A DNA stretch of 64,000 nt from Lysobacterales bacterium (GTDB lineage Bacteria > Pseudomonadota > Gammaproteobacteria > Xanthomonadales > UBA2363): NCBI GenBank assembly GCA_019634735.1, contig JAHCAT010000009.1, forward strand, positions 124,001 through 188,000, read 5' to 3'. The notes under the pieces are model-generated. The model worked only from the letters and a program-made list of their open reading frames with translations. It was not told the origin of the DNA and did no database searches. Positions 26,470 through 35,303 of this stretch are shown here, in pieces (the stretch's first letter is position 1; each line of letters starts with the position of its first letter). A program made the position numbers and the translations under genes.

Positions 26470-26880
26470 ATGGTCGCCGCCGAGGTGACGCAAGCGCCGT
26501 CGGCGGCACCTGCTGCCGCGGCGCCGGGCACGCTGGATGCGGCCGGCGAAGTCGCCGGCCGCCTGCGCGAGCTCGCCCCCGCATGGCTGGAGCTGTTCCG
26601 GGCCGAGGCCGCGCTGGCGAAGGCCAGCGCACAGCGCCTGGTGATCGGTACGGTCCTGGCCGTGCCCTTGCTGGTCATGGTCTGGCTGTTCGGTTGCCTT
26701 GCCCTGGGCTACTGGCTGTCCGGACTGCTGGCGCGCACCGACCTGGCGATGGCCCTGGTCGCGGGATTCAACGCCCTGCTGGTCCTGGGCCTGGCCCTGG
26801 CGATCCGGCGCTGGGCGCGGGACACCCGGATGACCGGCAGCCGGGCCGCGCTCGGCGAGCTGGCCAAGGCGCTGTCATGA
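26470..26880 (+). CDS. YqjE-like (holin superfamily III) membrane protein
   Basis: The 136-residue protein has an N-terminal helix (LRELAPAWLELFRAEAALAKASAQRL) and two transmembrane helices (VIGTVLAVPLLVMVWLFGCLALGYWL and LAMALVAGFNALLVLGLALAI), the layout of the YqjE / putative actinobacterial holin-X family. It lies 3 bp after the ElaB/YqjD-type gene and overlaps the next gene by ATGA, so all are co-translated. The function is unproven; it is thought to be a partner of YqjD at the membrane. Confidence 0.75.
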   Translation: MVAAEVTQAPSAAPAAAAPGTLDAAGEVAGRLRELAPAWLELFRAEAALAKASAQRLVIGTVLAVPLLVMVWLFGCLALGYWLSGLLARTDLAMALVAGFNALLVLGLALAIRRWARDTRMTGSRAALGELAKALS

Positions 26881-27206
26881 GTCTGCGTGCGCTTCGACGG
26901 CGGGTCGCCGCCGACCGGCTGCTGGTCGCCAGGCAGGTCGACCGCACCCGGGCCGCGGTCGTCGGGTTGCGACTTGCCGTCCGCCGCGTGCCACCGCTCG
27001 CCTGGGTCGGTGGCGGCTTGCTGGCCGGCCTGCTGGCGGCGCGCCTGCCGCTGCGCGCCCTGGCCGCGATGGCCGCCACCACCACCGCCTGGGGCATTCG
27101 CCTGGCCAGCACGCCCTGGGGCGCGGTCATGCTCACCCGGGCACGGGCGGCGCGCAATGCCGACAAGGCGGTACCGCCAGCGAGCGGGCCCGTCCATGGT
27201 CATTGA
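26877..27206 (+). CDS. Small membrane protein in YqjK position
   Basis: The 109-residue protein starts with ATGA overlap at 26877. It is very Arg-rich at the N-terminus and has a hydrophobic central part (PPLAWVGGGLLAGLLAARLPLRALAAMAATTTAWGI) that can form one or two membrane helices. No strong family match is recognised; position suggests a YqjK-like third member of the cluster. Its 3' end overlaps the AI-2E transporter start by 11 bp. Confidence 0.6.
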   Translation: MSLRALRRRVAADRLLVARQVDRTRAAVVGLRLAVRRVPPLAWVGGGLLAGLLAARLPLRALAAMAATTTAWGIRLASTPWGAVMLTRARAARNADKAVPPASGPVHGH

Positions 27207-28458
27207 TCCCGAACCGGCGCCCCCGCCGCAGCCGACGACACCCTCCAGGCTGACCCAGCGCCGTCGCCGCGATCTGTCCGGCGCGCGCTGGCGCAACCGG
27301 CTGCTCGCGGCGATGCTGGCACTGCTCACCCTGTACGCCTTCGCGCTGGCCAAGGCGGTGGTGGTGCCGGTCCTGCTGGCCGGGCTGCTCTCGCTGCTGC
27401 TGGCGCCCGCGGTGCGTCGTCTCTGCCGTTGGTACGTACCCAGGCCCGTGGCGGCGTTCGTGGTGCTGGGCGCGGTGCTGGGGCTTGCCGCGACCGGCCT
27501 TTCGATGCTCACCACCCCGGCGCACAGCTTCCTTGCGACGCTTCCGGAGGGCGTCGAGCGCATCGAACGGGCAGTGAAGGAGCTGCGACGCCCGATCGAG
27601 GACGTCTCGCGCAGCGCCAGCCAGAGCATCGATCGGCTTGCCGAACTCGCCATCGATGCCGGCCAGGAACGGCCCCGCACCGAGCCCGAGGTCGCGCCGC
27701 CGCCACGCCTTGCCGGTCAACTCACCGCCGCGGTTCCCGTGCTGCTGGCCAGTCTCGTCGTGGTCGTGTTCCTGACCTTCCTGCTGCTGCTCTACGGCGA
27801 CGCGATCCTGCGCAAGGCGGCGGCCATGACGCCGCGCTTCGCCGGGCGACGCCGCCTGGTGCAGACCACCCGCTACACCCAGCACCAGCTTTCAACCTAC
27901 GTACTCACCATCACCGCCATCAACGCCGTGCTCGGACTGGTCGTCGCCGGCGCGCTGCACCTGCTGGGCGTCGCCAATCCCATGCTCTGGGGGGCGCTGG
28001 CGGCCCTGCTCAATTTCGCACCCTACGTCGGGCCGATGATCGGTCTGTTCCTGTTGACGCTGGCCGGTTTCGCGCAGTTCGACGAGCCCGCCCAGGCCTT
28101 GCTGGTGCCCGCGACCTTCCTGGTCATCCAGACCCTTGAGGGCCAGTTGTTCACGCCCCTCGTGCTCGGCCGGAGCATGTCCCTGGACCCGGTGATGGTG
28201 TTCGTCGCCCTGCTCCTGCTGGGCTGGCTGTGGGGCGTGGTCGGGCTGCTGATGGCGGTCCCCCTGCTGACCTGCCTGCGCATCTGCGCCGAGCAGGTGC
28301 CTGGCTGGGCGCCGCTCGCGCGCCTGCTCGGTCCGGCGGTGCCGGTGTCCCCGGAACGGGAGCGCAGTCGGCTGCTGAAGCCGCCGCCACGTCCGCGTCG
28401 TCGGCGTGCCGTCGCCAGCGACGTGGTGGTACTGGCGTCACCGCAGCCACCGGGCTGA
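27196..28458 (+). CDS. AI-2E family transporter (PerM/TqsA-like)
   Basis: The 420-residue polytopic protein has the AI-2E exporter/PerM layout: two N-terminal helices, a long soluble segment (residues about 110-180), a membrane pair around VLLASLVVVVFLTFLLLLYG, and the conserved C-terminal core (GVANPMLWGALAALLNFAPYVGPMIG, EGQLFTPLVLGRSMSLDPVMVF, LLLLGWLWGVVGLLMAVPLL). Substrates vary in this family and include AI-2 and Na+/H+, so no substrate is assigned. A basic tail of 60 residues follows the last helix. Confidence 0.85.
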   Translation: MVIDPEPAPPPQPTTPSRLTQRRRRDLSGARWRNRLLAAMLALLTLYAFALAKAVVVPVLLAGLLSLLLAPAVRRLCRWYVPRPVAAFVVLGAVLGLAATGLSMLTTPAHSFLATLPEGVERIERAVKELRRPIEDVSRSASQSIDRLAELAIDAGQERPRTEPEVAPPPRLAGQLTAAVPVLLASLVVVVFLTFLLLLYGDAILRKAAAMTPRFAGRRRLVQTTRYTQHQLSTYVLTITAINAVLGLVVAGALHLLGVANPMLWGALAALLNFAPYVGPMIGLFLLTLAGFAQFDEPAQALLVPATFLVIQTLEGQLFTPLVLGRSMSLDPVMVFVALLLLGWLWGVVGLLMAVPLLTCLRICAEQVPGWAPLARLLGPAVPVSPERERSRLLKPPPRPRRRRAVASDVVVLASPQPPG

Positions 28459-28550
28459 GTTCGCCGCTGCCGGATAATGGCTGCCGCTGGATGGATGCGG
28501 CCGGCGGCGTTTCCCGGCACCATGCCGCTTTCCCCAAAGGCAGGGCGGCC

Positions 28551-29471
28551 ATGGCAGCAGCGAACTACCCCGATTGGATCTGGTTCAACGGCCGCGTGGT
28601 GCCCTGGCAGGACGCCAGCCTGCACGTGATGTCGCACGTGGTCCATTACGGGTCGTCGGTGTTCGAGGGCATCCGCAGCTATGCCACGCCCGATGGCGCG
28701 CGCGTTTTCCGCCTCACCGAGCACCTGCGGCGGCTGCAAAACTCCGCGCGCATCTACGAGATGGTCCTGCCGTTCGACCAGGCCGCGTTGCGCGCCGCCT
28801 GCTTCGAGGTGCTGGCGGCCAACGGCCTCGACGCGGCCTACCTGCGACCGGTGGTCTGGCGCGGCCTGGGCGGTTTCGGTTTGAGCGCGGACACGCCGAT
28901 CGAGGTTGCCGTGGCGGCCTGGCGGATGGGCCCCTACCTGGGCCCCGACGTGCTCGAGCGCGGCATCGATGCCTGCGTGTCGAGCTGGCAGCGGATGGCC
29001 CCCAACACCATCCCCACCGGCGCCAAGGCGGGCGGCAACTACCTGTCCGGACAGCTGATCGCCCGCGAAGCGCGCAGGCTGGGTTTCGGCGAGGGCATCG
29101 CCCTGGCCGCCAACGGCCTGTTGTCGGAAGGCGCGGGCGAGAACCTGTTCCTGGTCTTCGACGGTGTCCTGCACACGCCGCCGGTGTCGGCGGCGATCCT
29201 CGATGGCATCACCCGCGACAGCATCATCCAGCTCGCCCGCGCCGAGGGCATGACCGTGGTCGAGCGCGACCTGCCGCGCGAGTACCTCTACCTGGCCGAC
29301 GAGATCTTCATGTGCGGCACCGCCGCCGAGGTCACGCCGATCCGCAGCGTCGACGGCCGACCGGTCGGCGCCGGCAAGCCCGGTGCGCTGACGCGGCGCA
29401 TGCAGCAGCTGTTCTTCGGCCTGTTCGACGGCAGCACGCCGGATCGCCACGGCTGGCTGGAACAGGCCTGA
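28551..29471 (+). CDS. ilvE: Branched-chain amino-acid aminotransferase
   Basis: IlvE is a class IV PLP enzyme that performs the last step of valine, leucine and isoleucine synthesis. The 306-residue protein begins WIWFNGRVVPWQDASLHV and has HYGSSVFEGIRSY and the PLP lysine in TGAKAGGNYLSGQ (Lys159). GLLSEGAGENLFLV and EIFMCGTAAEVTPI are the cofactor and substrate loops. It is a single gene, apparently with its own promoter, convergent with the sensor kinase gene. Confidence 0.95.
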   Translation: MAAANYPDWIWFNGRVVPWQDASLHVMSHVVHYGSSVFEGIRSYATPDGARVFRLTEHLRRLQNSARIYEMVLPFDQAALRAACFEVLAANGLDAAYLRPVVWRGLGGFGLSADTPIEVAVAAWRMGPYLGPDVLERGIDACVSSWQRMAPNTIPTGAKAGGNYLSGQLIAREARRLGFGEGIALAANGLLSEGAGENLFLVFDGVLHTPPVSAAILDGITRDSIIQLARAEGMTVVERDLPREYLYLADEIFMCGTAAEVTPIRSVDGRPVGAGKPGALTRRMQQLFFGLFDGSTPDRHGWLEQA

Positions 29472-29537
29472 ACCCGGTCCGGGCGCGGCCGCGAACCGTA
29501 CCCCGGCAGTTCGCCGCCTGGCCCGCCCGCGCCGGCC

Positions 29538-30851
29538 TCAACGCCCGAACACCAGGGTCGCGGTGGCGCCATGCGGCCGCCGGGGCACCAGGCTGACCCG
29601 CCAGCCGTAGAGCTGGCTGAGGCGGCCCACGATCGCCAGGCCGATGCCGCCGCCGGTACCGGTGGCGGCCGTGCCCCGGTAGCCGCGATCGAAGGCGTGG
29701 GCGGCATCCTCCTCGCTCAGGCCAGGGCCGGTGTCGACCACCTCAACCCGGTCGTCGAGGACGCGGACCACGATCTCGCCTTCGCGGGTGTACTTGCAGG
29801 CGTTGCTGACCAGGTTGCCCAGCGCCACCGCGAACACCGATTCCGGCGCCAGCACCCGGGGCTCGGCCAACGCCTCCAGGCGGATGTCGATCGGCTTGCC
29901 GGCCAGCGTGTGCCGGTTGTCCTGGATGAGCTGCGCGCACAGGCGGGCGATGTCGGTACGCTCGCCGGCGCCGACGTTGCGCTCGTTCCGCGACAGCATC
30001 AGCAGGGCGCTGATCAGGTCCGTGCACTGGCGGGCGGCACGCTCGATCCGCTGCACCCGCTCGCGCAGCTTGGGCTGCAGCTCGCCGGCCAGGATCAGTT
30101 CGGCGGCGCCCTTGATCACCGCCAGGGGCGTGCGCAGCTCGTGGCTGACGTCGGCGTTGAACTCGCGGTCGCGGCGGACCAGCTCGGTCAGGCGGCCGGC
30201 ATAGCCGTCCAGCGCGGCGGCGAGCTGGCCGACCTCGTCGTCGGCGAAGTGCGGGGCCAGGGGCTGCGGATCGCTGCGGCCGACGAAGTCCTCGACGCGC
30301 TGCGCCAGGTCGGTGACCGGCTTCATCACCCGACGCGACGACCACAGGCCGACCAGCAGGGCGACCGCCGTGAAGCCGGCCAGCGCCAGGCCGAGGGCGC
30401 CGATCATCTGGCGCTTGCCCAGCTCCTCCTGGGTGACGTCGTAGCGCAGGAAGGCCCGCATGTCGGCATCGGCGCGCACCGCCAGCTTGTAGTGGCGGGT
30501 GGTGCCGTCGACCGTGCGCTCGGTCAGGTCGTGAACGCCGGTGTCGAGTTCCTGCCACTCCAGCGGGATGTTGGCGAAGCGGTGCGCGCCGTAGATCGCC
30601 GCGCTGAAGCGCTCGAACATGAACTGGGCATCGGGCTCGGGATTCTGCCGCTTGAAGGCGACGAAGCTGTCGACCTCGGCCTGCAGGTTCTCGATGATCA
30701 GCTCGTTTTCCAGGCGGTCGCGCAGGTACAGCGTGGCCAGCGCGAACGCCGTCGTCAGCAGGGTGCCGAAGACGACAAAGGCGATGACGATGCGGCTGCG
30801 AAGCCTATGCCGAAACCGCGTCCGGGTCCGCGATCCGGTATCCGATGCCAT
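29538..30851 (-). CDS. Sensor histidine kinase
   Basis: The 437-residue membrane kinase has two transmembrane helices (about 21-43 and 149-170) enclosing a periplasmic sensor of about 105 residues. A HAMP segment follows, then the phosphorylated His237 in FNADVSHELRTPL, the N-box NLVSNACKYT, and the G boxes DTGPGLSEEDA and GTGGGIGLAIVGRL. It pairs with the response regulator whose 3' end overlaps its start by 47 bp, so the two are co-translated. The signal is not known. Confidence 0.93.
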   Translation of the reverse strand: MASDTGSRTRTRFRHRLRSRIVIAFVVFGTLLTTAFALATLYLRDRLENELIIENLQAEVDSFVAFKRQNPEPDAQFMFERFSAAIYGAHRFANIPLEWQELDTGVHDLTERTVDGTTRHYKLAVRADADMRAFLRYDVTQEELGKRQMIGALGLALAGFTAVALLVGLWSSRRVMKPVTDLAQRVEDFVGRSDPQPLAPHFADDEVGQLAAALDGYAGRLTELVRRDREFNADVSHELRTPLAVIKGAAELILAGELQPKLRERVQRIERAARQCTDLISALLMLSRNERNVGAGERTDIARLCAQLIQDNRHTLAGKPIDIRLEALAEPRVLAPESVFAVALGNLVSNACKYTREGEIVVRVLDDRVEVVDTGPGLSEEDAAHAFDRGYRGTAATGTGGGIGLAIVGRLSQLYGWRVSLVPRRPHGATATLVFGR

Positions 30852-31491
30852 GGCGGGTATGGATGAGGGGCTTGTCGAAGGGCTTGTCGATCGCCTGGCG
30901 CAGGCTGTGGATGTGCACCCGCAGGGAGTCGCTGTCGGGCAGTTCCTCGCCCCAGACGCGGGTCTCGATCTCGCTGCGGGTGACCACCGCGGGGGAGGAC
31001 TCCATCAGCGTCTGCAGGATGCGCAGGGCGGTCGGGTTGACGGTCAGGGTGCGACCGTCGCGCCGGACGGTGAGGGTATCGAGGTCGTATTCCAGGTCGG
31101 CGACGGTGAGCACGCGGGTTTCCGGCTTGCGCTGCCGTCGACCCAGGGCGGCGAGCCGCGCGCCCAGTTCCTGCAGGGCGAACGGCTTGACCAGGTAGTC
31201 GTCGGCACCGGACTCGAAGCCGGCCAGCTTCTGGTCCAGGGCGTCGCGCGCGGTCAGCATGAGCACCGGCGTGCTCTTCTGGGCCTCCTCGCGCAGCCTG
31301 CGGCAGACCTCCAGGCCGTCCATGCCGGGCAGGTTGAGGTCGAGGATGATGATGTCGAAATCCTGGCTCACCGCCAGGTGCAGACCGGTGACGCCGTCGG
31401 CGGCGAAATCGACCTCGTGGCCCTGGTCCTCCAGGAAATCGCCGATGTTGGCGGCGATGTCGCGATGATCTTCGATGACGAGGATGCGCAT
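30805..31491 (-). CDS. OmpR/PhoB-type response regulator
   Basis: The 228-residue protein has a receiver domain with acidic pocket E7-D8, phosphoacceptor Asp51 (LDLNLPGMDG), Thr80 and Lys102. A winged-helix DNA-binding domain ends with LRVHIHSLRQAIDKPFDKPLIHTRHGIGYRI. It is transcribed before its kinase. Upstream, the strand at 31690-31740 contains TTAA-flanked AT-rich sequence that could be its promoter or binding site. Confidence 0.93.
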   Translation of the reverse strand: MRILVIEDHRDIAANIGDFLEDQGHEVDFAADGVTGLHLAVSQDFDIIILDLNLPGMDGLEVCRRLREEAQKSTPVLMLTARDALDQKLAGFESGADDYLVKPFALQELGARLAALGRRQRKPETRVLTVADLEYDLDTLTVRRDGRTLTVNPTALRILQTLMESSPAVVTRSEIETRVWGEELPDSDSLRVHIHSLRQAIDKPFDKPLIHTRHGIGYRIADPDAVSA

Positions 31492-31560
31492 GCCCGAACG
31501 CTAGCCCTTGCCCGGTTGCCGCGCAAGGACGCCCCGCGGGCGGTCGCCGGCGCCGGGACC

Positions 31561-31600
31561 TGAAAGAAGAAACCCGGGGCGGCCCGTGGCCACCCCGGGT
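31561..31600 (-). terminator. Intrinsic terminator of rimBK
   Basis: Reading the minus strand, ACCCGGGG (31600-31593) pairs with CCCCGGGT (31579-31572) over a 13-nt loop. It is followed by TTCTTCTTTCA, a good T-rich tail. It lies about 260 bp after the rimK stop. The DNA between (31601-31862) holds no recognisable gene. Confidence 0.7.
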
Positions 31601-31862
31601 GCAATAGGAACTGCCCCGATTACCGTAACCTGCCCCCCGTCCCTGAGGGTGGAGTGTCTGCAGGACCTACGATGGACGCAGTCTACGCGCCCGGCACTTA
31701 AGCCCCTGTTAAATCCGGGGAAAAATTGCGTTAAGGATGCCCCCTGCCGGCAGTCCGCCGTTCGCCGCGACCCGTCCGCAGGGCGCCTGGACTGCCGCGG
31801 CCCGGATCCCCACGGACCCGGTCGCCCGCGGGCGCCGCCAGCGGTCCGGCACCGCCAGCCGC

Positions 31863-32777
31863 TCAGGACGGGTTGCGCTTGCCGGCCGGCGGCTGGGTCC
31901 TGCGCCGCAGCCTTTGCTCGATGTAGGCGATGATCGCGCCGGCCACGTCGACCCCGGTCGCCGCCTCGATGCCCTCCAGGCCGGGCGTGGAGTTCACCTC
32001 CAGCACCAGCGGACCGCGCCGGGAACGCAGCAGGTCGACGCCGCCGATGTTGAGGCCGACCGCGCGGCAGGCACGGATCGCCAGGTCGATCTCGTCGGCG
32101 GAAAGCTCCACGGCCTGCGCCTTGCCGCCGCGGTGCAGGTTGGCCCGGAACTCGCCGACCGCCGCACGGCGCTCCATCGCAGCCACCACCCGGCCGCCGA
32201 CCACGAAGCAGCGCAGGTCGCTGCCCTGCGCTTCCTCGATGAACTCCTGGACCAGGAAATTCGCGTACAGGCCGCGGAATGCCTCGATCACGCTGCGCGC
32301 CGCCGAGGGCTTCTCGGCCAGGATCACGCCGCTGCCCTGGGTGCCCTCGACCAGCTTCACGATGCACGGCGGCGGCCCCAGCATGGCCAGCAGATCGCCG
32401 GTGTCGTCCGGGTTGTCGCCATAGACGGTGATCGGCAGGGCGATCCCCTCGCGGGCGAACAGCTGGTGGGCGCGCAGCTTGTCGCGCGAGCGCAGGATCG
32501 CGTCGGAGGGGTTGGGCGTGTAGGCGCCCATCATCTCGAACTGGCGCAGCACCGCGGTGCCGTACTTGTTGACCGAGGTGCCGATGCGCGGCAGCACGGC
32601 GTCGTAGTCGGCCAGTTCCTTGCCCTTGTAGTGGATCTCGAAGTCGCCCGGGGCGATGCGCATGTAGCAGCGCAGGGGGTCGAGCACGCGGACGCTGTGG
32701 CCGCGCGCGCGCGCCGCCTCGACCAGGCGCTGGGTGGAGTACAGCTTGCTGTTGCGCGACAGGATGGCGAGCTTCAC
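31863..32777 (-). CDS. rimK: Ribosomal protein S6 glutamate ligase
   Basis: RimK is an ATP-grasp ligase that adds glutamate residues to the C-terminus of ribosomal protein S6. The 304-residue protein has the N-terminal [43 protein letters not shown], the ATP-grasp [16 protein letters not shown] loop and [19 protein letters not shown], and ends with [17 protein letters not shown] 32777 overlaps the rimB stop by 4 bp; a longer frame to 32825 adds residues not seen in the family. Confidence 0.95.
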   Translation of the reverse strand: MKLAILSRNSKLYSTQRLVEAARARGHSVRVLDPLRCYMRIAPGDFEIHYKGKELADYDAVLPRIGTSVNKYGTAVLRQFEMMGAYTPNPSDAILRSRDKLRAHQLFAREGIALPITVYGDNPDDTGDLLAMLGPPPCIVKLVEGTQGSGVILAEKPSAARSVIEAFRGLYANFLVQEFIEEAQGSDLRCFVVGGRVVAAMERRAAVGEFRANLHRGGKAQAVELSADEIDLAIRACRAVGLNIGGVDLLRSRRGPLVLEVNSTPGLEGIEAATGVDVAGAIIAYIEQRLRRRTQPPAGKRNPS

Positions 32778-33211
32778 GGAACGTCCGGGGTGCCGAGGCA
32801 ATAGGACCGGGCCGGATCCACCCACAGCCGGCCGGCCATGGCGGTGCGACCCAGCAGCATCGGGAACAGCATATTGGTGCGACTGGTCAGGTTCATTTCA
32901 ATCGACCAGCGGCGTCCCGCCAGCGCGATGTCGGTGAGGATGAAGGGGCGCACGCTGGTGCGGCCACCGGAATCGGTGACCGGCCGACGATCCAGCACCG
33001 GCGCCGCAGCCTCGATGGCGGCGATCGCCGCCGCGGGGCGCAGCGCGAATCGCACCCAGGGTGCACCGCCTTCGCTGAACGTTTCCAGCCGGTCGACGTG
33101 CAGCGCGGACGAGCGTGCGCCGGTGTCGATCTTGGCCTTGATGGCGGGCACGCCGAGCCCCGGGAGGCTCAGCCACTCGCGCCAGCCGACCACAACAGGA
33201 GCGTCGGCCAT
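32774..33211 (-). CDS. rimB: Retropepsin-like aspartic peptidase RimB (PF05618)
   Basis: The 145-residue protein belongs to PF05618. The retropepsin signature [10 protein letters not shown] (Asp29-Thr-Gly) follows [21 protein letters not shown], and [20 protein letters not shown] closes the fold. In Pseudomonas, RimB works with RimA and RimK to remove or balance S6 glutamates. Here it is directly translationally coupled to rimK; no rimA-like regulator lies between or beside them. Confidence 0.85.
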   Translation of the reverse strand: MADAPVVVGWREWLSLPGLGVPAIKAKIDTGARSSALHVDRLETFSEGGAPWVRFALRPAAAIAAIEAAAPVLDRRPVTDSGGRTSVRPFILTDIALAGRRWSIEMNLTSRTNMLFPMLLGRTAMAGRLWVDPARSYCLGTPDVP

Positions 33212-33490
33212 GTCGGATCACCGGGGCGGGCAGGAGGCGGTGGAGCGGGTGATGGGAACAGCACCCGGTCGCTAACTCGTTTATTACGAACGTCTTTTCC
33301 GATCCAAGCGTCACGGAATGGACTCGATTGTGGACTCAAGTCTTCGGCCTGGTCAACGCAGGCCGTTGTGGGTGATCCAAAGCGAGCCAAGCACATCCAC
33401 CAACAGCCAGAGCATCGGATTTCATTCCGAAGTCTATCTGTCCACTGGCACATCACGCCACAGGCCGCAACGGACAGGTGAGCTGCGTCC

Positions 33491-34399
33491 TCAAAGGACT
33501 GGCTCATCATCGACCGGCGCGGCCCCGTCTTTCACCCGCTCGATGAACCGCCTCATGGGCTCCGAGGGTTCGCCCCGGCGGCGCAGCAGGTAGGTAGAGA
33601 GCATCGGTGGGGTGCCGGCCAGGGGACGAATGGAGATGTCCGGGCGCTGTAGCGTCTGCACCTGCGAGGCGATGGCGAAGCCGATGCCGTAGCCGGCGCC
33701 GACCAGGGTCAACATCACGCCGAGGCTGGTCACTTCATCGACCAGCTTGAGCGGCGTGCCTGCGTCCTGCAGCAGCGCTTGAATCTGATGGCGGCAGCCC
33801 GATCCCGATTCGGGATGGCACAGAACCAGCGGAAACTTCAAGGCTTCGGGCAGCGGCACCTGCACGTGTGCCAGCAAGGGATGGCGTGCGGGCACGATCA
33901 CCGACAGCGGGTCGGTCCACACCGGCTCGGCGACGAGGCCATCATGCACCGCGTTTGACAACGCAAAGCCGATGTCCAGCAGATCATCGTGCAGCATCTT
34001 GAGCTGCTGCGCGAACGGCAGCTCGAAGACGCGAATCTCCAGCTCGGGCTCCTCCTCACGGCTGCGTGCCAGCAGGGTGGCGATGCGGGGCTGCGCCAGG
34101 CTGTCGCAGATGGCGATGCGCAGATGGCCCTGGTAGCCCTGTGCCGCCGCCTTGGCGCTCTTGACTGCCTGCTCCACGGTGGCCATCACGCGCCGGCATT
34201 CGCCGAGGAACACCTGGCCGGCCCAGGTCAGCCGCGTCAGGCGTGTGCTGCGGTCGAACAACTGCACGCCAAGCTGGCTTTCCAGGTCGCGCATCGCACG
34301 CGACACAGGCGACTGCTCGATGCCCAGACGCTCGGCTGCACGGGCCAGATGCAGTTCTTCCGCAACTGCGACGAAGTAACGCAGCAATCTGAAATCCAA
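33491..34399 (-). CDS. LysR-family transcriptional regulator
   Basis: The protein of about 302 residues has an N-terminal winged helix (LRYFVAVAEELHLARAAERLGIEQSPVSRAMRDLE) and a periplasmic-binding-like effector domain. The start is probably TTG 34399, which gives the usual MDFRLLRYF and is 5 bases from AGGAGG; GTG 34405 overlaps that Shine-Dalgarno sequence. It is clearly related to the second LysR at 35304 (shared EELH, EQSP, PARHPLLAH). The target is unknown; it lies near the ICE end with a broken exbD between the two regulators. Confidence 0.88.
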   Translation of the reverse strand: MDFRLLRYFVAVAEELHLARAAERLGIEQSPVSRAMRDLESQLGVQLFDRSTRLTRLTWAGQVFLGECRRVMATVEQAVKSAKAAAQGYQGHLRIAICDSLAQPRIATLLARSREEEPELEIRVFELPFAQQLKMLHDDLLDIGFALSNAVHDGLVAEPVWTDPLSVIVPARHPLLAHVQVPLPEALKFPLVLCHPESGSGCRHQIQALLQDAGTPLKLVDEVTSLGVMLTLVGAGYGIGFAIASQVQTLQRPDISIRPLAGTPPMLSTYLLRRRGEPSEPMRRFIERVKDGAAPVDDEPVL

Positions 34400-34791
34400 G
34401 GCCACCTCCTGTTTGTCTTCTTCTGGTTCGACCTCTCGGGCGCCAGCATCTACATCCGCATCCCGTCAGCACCTCCTTCGATTGCATCGCGTCGAAGCAC
34501 TCATGCCTGTCGGGAGCCCGTCGCCGACACGCGCGGAGCTGGCCGGCGCACACAGCCGGACACTGAATGCTGATGGCCATGTTTGCTGCTGCCATGCCAG
34601 GGCGGGCGGCCAAGCAATATGACGCAGGCGTTCCTGCGAACCAGGGCCGCGAAGACGATGCTGCGTCCGCAAGGCTGGTAAATCAGCCGGTGTGCCGAGC
34701 ACCGCGCGCAGGCGCTCACGCGTGTCGGAGTTCGCGATCGGTGCAGCCGACGACGACACGCCGGCGTCAGGGCGGGCGTGCCGATGCAGTT

Positions 34792-35071
34792 TCATGGGGG
34801 TGTCTTTCGGCTCACCCCGGTCGTGGCCTGGTCGGTCACGAAGCCCAGCTCCAACACCCCGGACTTCTGCGTAGCCGCCATCCCCTGGGCGACGCGCTCG
34901 TAGATCCACCAGGCGGTCGCCGCGGATGAAGTCCTCGGGCTGCGGTTGACGCGGCGCGGAGGCCTGCAGCCGCTGCGCGAGCTGCTCGTCGCCCATGCGT
35001 TCGTCGTTCCAGAACACGCTGCCGTGGGTAGTGACGGACAGGTTCGCCACGTCGGGCTTGATCGGCTTCAC
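34792..35071 (-). pseudogene. exbD fragment (5'-truncated and frameshifted)
   Basis: The minus strand from 35071 encodes KPIKPDVANLSVTTHGSVFW and NDERMGDEQLAQRLQ, the periplasmic part of ExbD, lacking the N-terminal cytoplasmic and membrane region. After IRGDR, near 34905, the homology moves to another frame (YERVAQGMAATQKSGVLELGF) and ends at TGA 34792-34794. ExbD energises TonB-dependent uptake with ExbB. A Fur box stands directly upstream, so this is the scar of an iron-regulated exb operon. The remaining DNA to 34405 has no recognisable gene. Confidence 0.7.
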
Positions 35072-35088
35072 TCCATTCAGACACAGAT

Positions 35089-35107
35089 GCTAATGAGAAT
35101 TATTATT
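35089..35107 (-). promoter_or_regulatory. Fur box
   Basis: GCTAATGAGAATTATTATT matches the 19-bp Fur consensus GATAATGATAATCATTATC at 15 positions. It lies 18 bp upstream of the truncated exbD frame on the minus strand, and about 200 bp before the plus-strand LysR gene. The local AT-richness contrasts with the surrounding DNA. Confidence 0.75.
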
Positions 35108-35303
35108 GATTGTCCGTGGTTTTGTGTGATATGGCAACACCGATGGAATAACCCGGCCTTGCCTGGACACTCGCCGCCTCGCCGGCGACTGAAGGCCGGA
35201 TGGCTGCAACTGGAAGGCCTCTGTGACCGGCATCGCCACCGGGAAGCACTCATGCCGTTCCCTACGGCCAGAGGAATGGACTCCACTTTCTGGGGGGAAG
35301 TAC

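Noticed and set aside
34466-34790. Minus-strand frame MKLHRHARPDAG... as a separate gene downstream of the exbD relic
   Set aside because: Composition and frame changes suggest degraded sequence; no family was recognised and the frame exists only as continuation of the broken exbD frame.
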